Of a stretch of 32,361 nt of DNA, positions 27,035 to 32,361 are shown in pieces. A program made the translations under genes and the position numbers. The notes below the pieces were generated by a model. The model had not been told where the DNA came from and did not search any database. It was given only the letters and a program-made list of their open reading frames with translations. How positions within the stretch are numbered: the first letter of the stretch is position 1; each line of letters opens with the position of its first letter. Where the stretch lies: the NCBI GenBank assembly GCA_026395755.1, contig JAPLYC010000099.1, positions 1-32,361 of the forward strand, in the 5' to 3' direction. The stretch is from Candidatus Parcubacteria bacterium. GTDB lineage: Bacteria; Patescibacteriota; Patescibacteriia; CAIXNZ01.

Positions 27035-28378
27035 TCAATACACCGAGTCCCAGTGTGCCGCCAGACCGGATAAATCAAAATCATCCACAATGCCGTCTTC
27101 ATTAAAATCCGCATAGCACCAATTGGTTTCCCAATGTCCGGCTAATCCGGCCAAATCAAAATCATCAATCACTGCATTGCAATTGGCATCCCCGACTTCA
27201 CAACGGTTAACAGTAGCAGTTAAAAAAGGACTGTTTTGTCCATACGAATCTCTGGCAAAAATTAAAAATAAATTTGCACCCAGTCCCAGACTAACCGGCT
27301 TATTCCAGGTTAAATCAGTCGGGTAATTTATATTCTCGCTGTCTCCATTTATAAAAATAGTAGTGCTACCGGGTTTGGTGCCATCAATCGTAACCGTGGG
27401 TAAAAAAATCGGACAAAGACGCTGATTAATTGTGGGCTGTGCCGGCGGCGGCGGCCAGGGATTGCCGCTGTTATTGGTAGTGGCATAAACTTCATTGGAA
27501 ATCGCATTATTACCCTGATCATTATATACATAAACCACAAAATAATAGGTGCGAGCCGGAGCCAAGCCGTCAATATTAAAAATAGTCTGTGTCCGAAGAG
27601 TAGGATCTGTCGGATTAGCCTGGTCAGGAATTACTCCGGGAATACCTGGAATCGGTAAAAAAGTACCGTTTAAATCTGTAACTCCCGGGCTAGTACCCAT
27701 ATACAATACATAACGATGAAAATTAAAGTCCAAGTTTTCACTCCAATCAAGATCAAGCGAATTGGTCAGGACATTATAAGGAAAATTTAAAATCACGGGA
27801 GTCGGTAAAGTGCCCAATGGCGCGCCGTTTACTCCCACCTGATCATCGGCAATCGGGACTGCCAGTCGCCCGCTATCGATTAAATTATCAGCAATGTCAT
27901 ACAGCGCAAGGGAAATTATTTTGGAACCCAAGGCCAGCGGATTAACAATTTTATGTGCAGCACCGATACTGATTATAACAATATCATTAGGCGCAATATC
28001 CCCGGTTGAACGAATTAAATCAATATGGTTGCCTGAACGCGATAATCCCCAATTTACTGCTGTCGGGTCAGCGACGACTGTTTCAGATATCTCCTGACCC
28101 GTGACTGATCCATGTGTCAAAGTAACATCTGAATAAATAATTGCACTTAAATCAAAGCCGCCGTCAAAACTGATTCGGATGTAATCCCCAGCTCCCGTCA
28201 AACCGCTTGGCGTGGTAAAAGTAAATACATGGTCAGAAGGAATTGCGGGCGCATGCCTGCTCACTCTATCGCTTAATGTATGTAAATTCGCTGCTTGCAA
28301 ATTATAAGGCAATAAAAAAAACAAAATTAAAAATAAACCAAATCTTATCCATTGTTTTTGTTGCCAAAAAATCCTCAT
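27035..28378 (-). CDS. Secreted protein: 'yDLs' module + FN3-like domain + C-terminal type I-like dockerin
   Basis: 447 aa with signal peptide; 'DYIRISFDGGFDLSAIIYSDVTLTHG...IVNPLALGSKIISLALYD'; FN3-like 'LDLDWSENLDFNFHRYVLYMG...LAPARTYYFVVYVYNDQGNNAISNEVYATT'; tail 'GDANCNAVIDDFDLAGLAGHWETNWCYADFNEDGIVDDFDLSGLAAHWDSVY' = two EF-hand-like dockerin repeats. Stop is TGA. Confidence 0.85.
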   Translation of the reverse strand: MRIFWQQKQWIRFGLFLILFFLLPYNLQAANLHTLSDRVSRHAPAIPSDHVFTFTTPSGLTGAGDYIRISFDGGFDLSAIIYSDVTLTHGSVTGQEISETVVADPTAVNWGLSRSGNHIDLIRSTGDIAPNDIVIISIGAAHKIVNPLALGSKIISLALYDIADNLIDSGRLAVPIADDQVGVNGAPLGTLPTPVILNFPYNVLTNSLDLDWSENLDFNFHRYVLYMGTSPGVTDLNGTFLPIPGIPGVIPDQANPTDPTLRTQTIFNIDGLAPARTYYFVVYVYNDQGNNAISNEVYATTNNSGNPWPPPPAQPTINQRLCPIFLPTVTIDGTKPGSTTIFINGDSENINYPTDLTWNKPVSLGLGANLFLIFARDSYGQNSPFLTATVNRCEVGDANCNAVIDDFDLAGLAGHWETNWCYADFNEDGIVDDFDLSGLAAHWDSVY

Positions 28379-28389
28379 TTTGTACTTTT

Positions 28390-28422
28390 ATCCCGCCGAG
28401 ACGGGATGCCGCTATGCGGCAT
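28390..28422 (-). other. Two back-to-back hairpins in the intergenic region
   Basis: ATCCCG-ccgaga-CGGGAT followed directly by ATGCCGC-tat-GCGGCAT (the 'AT' is shared), between the stop of 28426..30885 and the start of the dockerin gene at 28378. Confidence 0.75.
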
Positions 28423-28425
28423 GAA

Positions 28426-30885
28426 TTAAAAATTATTAACTACGGTAATGGTTAAGACCTGATAATAAGTACCGGGCGGAGTTGCGTAAGAGATTGCCAC
28501 AGCATGGCACAGAGAGACAGTATCATCACTGACAGCGACTGTTGACATCGCAAAGGACTGTTCACTCGTGGTTATTGCCGCAGCCGGCATGGGAGTATTG
28601 CCGTTATTATAGCTGCCACAATCAGTTACCTGTTTATCAATGCCTAAACTGGCATAATCGCTGTCACTGGTTGCGGCGCCATATTCTTCATGTCCGGGTG
28701 TAACAAAGCCGTCGCTAACCGCAGTCAGATTATTACTGCCGCTTCTTAAATTATCATCAGCTTTGACATAAGCGATATATCCGTTAACGGCATTGGTGGA
28801 CAAAGTCAGACTATAGCCGCAAGTTTTTAGCTGCCCTGAATCAAAGGTCCCTAAATCGCATGTACCTGACGGTAAAGAAAAAGTTAAGGTCGGATCCACA
28901 GTGGCTGTGATATTCACATCAGCGGTTGTAAGTTCGGTTTTGGCATCAACATCAAAATAAAAATATTGTATAGTGGGCGAATTATTAATATTGCTTGTGG
29001 TCAGATTGGCTTTCCAGCGCAAATCAGTGCCGACATTGGTAAAAGTATGTTCAAGGCCAGGCGTCACTACTTCCCAATGAGAACCGGCGTCAGCGCTCAA
29101 ATAATAGGTAATTCCGGTACTGCTGGGTGTATTATCTAATACAGACAAGGTGGCCTTGGTAATATCGGTGCCCGGATAAGCCGTGGCAATCTTGGTCGAA
29201 ACTAAATTCTGACTGGATGTCGGGTACAGATTATTATTAAATTTGGTAAATGATAATTCCGTGCTTGACTGCCAGCTAAGTACGAAAATATTTTCAGTAT
29301 TTGGTTCATAATAAACCGGAGTCTCCCAGGCGATAACACCATTGGGGAAAATCGTATCCTGATCATTAGTTATTTCATCACCGCCTTTAAAATCATTGCC
29401 GGTATATCGGCTTAAATATGTAGGTTGCGGTGAGCCTGACATATTAGTAAAAACAAAAATCGGGTAATTATTGTTATCAAACGCCAGGGGCAAATCAAAT
29501 TGGCTATTATTATATAATATCCTAAGGTAGGAACCATTAGTCACAGAACTTATTTGTTCCCAGCCGTCTGTCTGCCCGTCTGCCTTTTTCCAGGCATTAT
29601 TTTTCCACTGAGTAAAATATAATTCGTCATCAGTATTACCGGAAGACTGGGCGCTCATATATATTAGTAAAATATTATCAATATCCACATTTATACCGAA
29701 TAAGTAATCGCTTGCTAGATAGCTTATTGTTTCTATCCCGTCAGTAATCCCATCGGCATATTTCCAGGCGCTACCCACTCTTTTGGCCACAACAATTCTT
29801 TCCGGTATGGTTATATTGGCTGCGGCATAAATTTCATTAGCGCTATTTATAGCCAGAAATGGCCGATTACCTTGATTAAATAGGGTTAAATCATCGGTAT
29901 CTCCAGGAACAGCACTAAAAATATTACCGTCTAAATCTGTCCAATTACTGCCATCCCATTGACCCAAATAAGTATTGTAATCTCCAAGCCCGGATATAAA
30001 ATATAGTTCGCCATTACCGGCATATTTAAAATCCAAAGAATTATACATAGAAGTACCAGTTTCGCTGATGATGTCTTCTTGACCCGAAGTCGTTCTGTCA
30101 GCATGTTTCCAAACTCCGCTATTTAGACGGGTATATCTTAATTTTAAGGTATAAGGAACGCCGGATCCGATTTTTTCTTTCCACATAATCGTGGGCTCAT
30201 TATTATTATCCAGTTTAAAATCATAATTTCTATAATTAACATCAGCTCCGCTTGAGGATATCAATTCCAGCCCTGTAGTTGTCCCATCGGCTTTAGTCCA
30301 GCCAATACCTGGAGTATATTGCGAATACTGCACTGAATTATTAGCACCTTCCAAAATCGCGGCAATAGCAGGATAGCCCGAAGCTAATCTTAACACCTTT
30401 ATACGTGAAAAAGCATTTGCTAATTCCAAATTGTCAGGCTCGGTACTGGTTCCGGCTAGATTGGTCCAGCAATCAGTTTTGCTGCCACCGCAAACGTCGA
30501 TACCTGCTCCGACTGTCCATTTCAAAGAATAAAAATTTGTCGTATAAGAATAGACCACTACCGGCTGATTTTTCCCGTCAGCAGTGATATCAAAAACATC
30601 AGCATGCCCCCCCGGCAAGGTTTCATAAGTCGGACCGGCAGTATCATCAGCTTTGCGCCAGGCACCATTGATCAGATGGCCGCTTGTGGAATCAATTTCC
30701 CATTCAGCCGTGGTATTGGTCGAGTCTTTGTAAGTAGTGGTATTAAATGCTTCCACGAAAGTGGCGGCATGTACGATACTAATATAAAAATTGTTGAGCC
30801 TAGGTAAAATTAACCAAGCCGAAAGCAATAACAAAAATACATCAAAAACTATCCAACTTTTATAATTACGCTTGAGTTTGGACAT
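28426..30885 (-). CDS. Secreted repeat (propeller-like) protein with C-terminal WxL-like '-NNF' domain
   Basis: 819 aa; N-terminal TM/signal 'WIVFDVFLLLLSAWLILP'. Repeats 'aWkkADG.TdG.E.IS' (IGWTKADGTTTGLELIS, GVWKHADRTTSGQEDIIS, SAWKYADGITDGIETIS, NAWKKADGQTDGWEQIS). C-terminal 'LTFSLPSGTCDLGTFDSGQLKTCGYSLTLSTNAVNGYIAYVKADDN...LCHAVAISYATPPGTYYQVLTITVVNNF'. Confidence 0.85.
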   Translation of the reverse strand: MSKLKRNYKSWIVFDVFLLLLSAWLILPRLNNFYISIVHAATFVEAFNTTTYKDSTNTTAEWEIDSTSGHLINGAWRKADDTAGPTYETLPGGHADVFDITADGKNQPVVVYSYTTNFYSLKWTVGAGIDVCGGSKTDCWTNLAGTSTEPDNLELANAFSRIKVLRLASGYPAIAAILEGANNSVQYSQYTPGIGWTKADGTTTGLELISSSGADVNYRNYDFKLDNNNEPTIMWKEKIGSGVPYTLKLRYTRLNSGVWKHADRTTSGQEDIISETGTSMYNSLDFKYAGNGELYFISGLGDYNTYLGQWDGSNWTDLDGNIFSAVPGDTDDLTLFNQGNRPFLAINSANEIYAAANITIPERIVVAKRVGSAWKYADGITDGIETISYLASDYLFGINVDIDNILLIYMSAQSSGNTDDELYFTQWKNNAWKKADGQTDGWEQISSVTNGSYLRILYNNSQFDLPLAFDNNNYPIFVFTNMSGSPQPTYLSRYTGNDFKGGDEITNDQDTIFPNGVIAWETPVYYEPNTENIFVLSWQSSTELSFTKFNNNLYPTSSQNLVSTKIATAYPGTDITKATLSVLDNTPSSTGITYYLSADAGSHWEVVTPGLEHTFTNVGTDLRWKANLTTSNINNSPTIQYFYFDVDAKTELTTADVNITATVDPTLTFSLPSGTCDLGTFDSGQLKTCGYSLTLSTNAVNGYIAYVKADDNLRSGSNNLTAVSDGFVTPGHEEYGAATSDSDYASLGIDKQVTDCGSYNNGNTPMPAAAITTSEQSFAMSTVAVSDDTVSLCHAVAISYATPPGTYYQVLTITVVNNF

Positions 30886-30914
30886 TCAGTGTTTCTAAAA
30901 ATATAATTTGATAA

Positions 30915-30942
30915 ATTTTAGTATAATTATATTTACTAAAAT
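30915..30942. promoter_or_regulatory. Operator-like dyad overlapping a candidate -10 upstream of the first surface gene
   Basis: Perfect 9-bp inverted repeat ATTTTAGTA-(10 nt)-TACTAAAAT. The spacer holds ATTATA (=TATAAT on the minus strand, 30926-30931), 30-57 nt upstream of the 30885 start. Confidence 0.4.
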
Positions 30943-31024
30943 CTGTTTTAATTATATCATTTTTTAATCTAATGTCCTATCGCCAATTCCCAATTCCTAA
31001 TCCCCAATTACCTAATTTATTTTT

Positions 31025-31675
31025 TTAAAACGGCCAAGATGTAATCAAGCCAATCACACAAAAAATAGTTCCCAAAACGCCCAAAATAACGGTTAAACTT
31101 AAAAACATTGATTTGTACCTGGGCTTTTGCATGACCAGGCTGACCGCGCCCATGACCAGACAAATCTGCAGGAATAAATCAGCCAAATCTGATTTACTGC
31201 CGGCCTTGTCCAGTTTTTCAATTTCCTGTTCCCATTCCTGGGCGCCCACGACTTTGCCCAATTCCCCGTCAACATCCTGAATCCATTCATTTTGCGGGAT
31301 ATTGTCTGAACCTTGGAGAATTTCATTCTTTTCCTTGATATATCTGGCTGAATTGGCTGTTACTTTATCAATCTCTTTCTGAAAATCAGCTTGCTTACCT
31401 GACGCAATTACGCCTGATTCCAATAACCCTGTCATGGTATTGGCCTGGCCTTCAGCCAGAATCTGCTTAATGCCTTTGGAATTATACCAGTCATACGCGC
31501 TCACCTTTTCCGTATTGTCCAGGAGAATGGACGATCCATAGGAATCCCCGGCCAAACCGTTAATGGCCAAAATCGCGGTAAATACCGCAATCACAATGCC
31601 GGCCATCATCTCAAAACGCGGATTGCCTTCTTCAATAGTGACTGATTCTTCAATTTTGATTATTTCTTCTGACAT
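31025..31675 (-). CDS. DUF4337-like membrane protein
   Basis: 216 aa; 'MAGIVIAVFTAILAINGLAGDSYGSSILLDNTEKVSAYDWYNSKGIKQILAEGQANTM...SDLADLFLQICLVMGAVSLVMQKPRYKSMFLSLTVILGVLGTIFCVIGL' matches the DUF4337 layout by eye. Confidence 0.6.
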   Translation of the reverse strand: MSEEIIKIEESVTIEEGNPRFEMMAGIVIAVFTAILAINGLAGDSYGSSILLDNTEKVSAYDWYNSKGIKQILAEGQANTMTGLLESGVIASGKQADFQKEIDKVTANSARYIKEKNEILQGSDNIPQNEWIQDVDGELGKVVGAQEWEQEIEKLDKAGSKSDLADLFLQICLVMGAVSLVMQKPRYKSMFLSLTVILGVLGTIFCVIGLITSWPF

Positions 31676-31786
31676 AGGTTTTAGTTAATTTTTTTTAAGG
31701 ATTATAGCGATCCTCTGCGCATTTAGCAGAGTTTCTAGTTAAATATCAAATCTCAAGCTTCAAGCTCCAAATAAATTACAATGATT

Positions 31787-31815
31787 AAATAACAAATCCC
31801 AAACGTTTGTTATTT
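31787..31815. repeat. Perfect 10-bp inverted repeat in intergenic DNA
   Basis: AAATAACAAA-tcccaaacg-TTTGTTATTT. TTTGTTATTT-type words recur at ~31840-31847 and ~31860-31868. Confidence 0.75.
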
Positions 31816-31922
31816 TAATATTTGTGTTTTGAGATTTATTTGTTATTTGTAATTTACTATTTGTTATTTTCAGTCATATCCCTGCCATCTGTTTAATTTG
31901 CGTTCGGGTTTTGAATATATCC

Positions 31923-32318
31923 TTATTTAGTTTGGTACATGCCCTGAGCACAGGCTTTTTTCTCATAGCCCAAGTGGATATAAATTTCGCCGTTATTATC
32001 ATTAAATTGAGCGCCTTTTTGTTTATGGGTGCGGCAAAGATTGCATTCGCTGGTAAACTGCAGATTATGAATTTTGGTCACGCCGTCTTTGACGGTTTTA
32101 TAATATGAGCACCAGTCCCCTGTTTTATCAAAACAAGTTTTCATGACTTCATCACTTAATTTTTCCGCCACAAATTCATCTGGGCAGGATAAAAGATTAG
32201 CCGGGACAACAATGCCTGAGCCAAACTGATTATCAGTTTGTTTTTGAACATTGGACTGGCAAGCAGCTAGTATACATGCCGTTAAGGTTAAAATGCTTAA
32301 AATAAAAAGTTTTTTCAT
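31923..32318 (-). CDS. Small Cys-rich lipoprotein, unknown function (start re-assigned from 32339)
   Basis: From ATG 32318: 'MKKLFILSILTLTACILAACQSNVQKQ' with lipobox-like LTAC/LAAC; Cys-rich mature part 'CPDEF..CFDKTGDWCSYYKTVKDGV...CNLCRTHKQKGAQFNDNNGEIYIHLGYEKKAC'. Confidence 0.65.
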   Translation of the reverse strand: MKKLFILSILTLTACILAACQSNVQKQTDNQFGSGIVVPANLLSCPDEFVAEKLSDEVMKTCFDKTGDWCSYYKTVKDGVTKIHNLQFTSECNLCRTHKQKGAQFNDNNGEIYIHLGYEKKACAQGMYQTK

Positions 32319-32361
32319 ATAATTATTCTTTCGGTACAATCAGCCCTGTACAGCGCCAATT

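Noticed and set aside
13054-30885. Terminal-Phe domain read as an outer-membrane beta-barrel (BAM) signal
   Set aside because: The domain lacks repeated amphipathic barrel strands, and no BAM components or OM genes are visible. The lineage inferred here is expected to have no classical LPS outer membrane.
434-32339. Alternative genetic code (UGA = Gly, as in Gracilibacteria/Absconditabacteria)
   Set aside because: The dockerin gene ends at a TGA exactly where its domain is complete, and long ORFs read well with the standard bacterial code; no sign of in-frame UGA.

Overview
AT-rich window, probably from a Patescibacteria/CPR (Parcubacteria-like) genome. This is inferred from gene content and style, not searched. 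Essentially all real genes are on the minus strand. Coordinates 1-8.8 kb are housekeeping: an HD-domain protein (cut by the window edge), lysS, greA, PBP2 (mrdA), mreD, mreC, mreB, a short proS, and a small membrane protein. Coordinates ~8.8-30.9 kb hold a DciA/DUF721-like gene and a small TM protein followed by a ~22 kb, co-directional block of large exported proteins. Six of these end in one paralogous C-terminal domain (consensus ...isFaLs.ntCdLGtl....l.tCGY.atv.TNAvnGY..yi..D... ...fCh...i.y.tpPGsYsqtvTlTivgNF-stop). A seventh ends in a diverged version (NLDFGELSP... EFIPIF-stop). The same block encodes a membrane-anchored DUF916/WxLIP-like protein, a small membrane protein, a membrane-anchored cohesin-like/Ig protein next to a secreted dockerin-bearing protein, a triple-LamG protein and two repeat-propeller-like proteins. 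My best candidate for an undescribed system is this locus, read as a CPR counterpart of the Firmicutes WxL/Csc surface system combined with a cohesin-dockerin pair. Also notable: a frameshifted four-helix-bundle (S23/Avd-like) gene missing from the ORF track, a four-copy C-x9-C-x5-C-x(4-5)-C module inside a Kelch protein, and self-similar 'drifting word' repeats at many gene boundaries. All family names come from reading motifs by eye; no searches were run.
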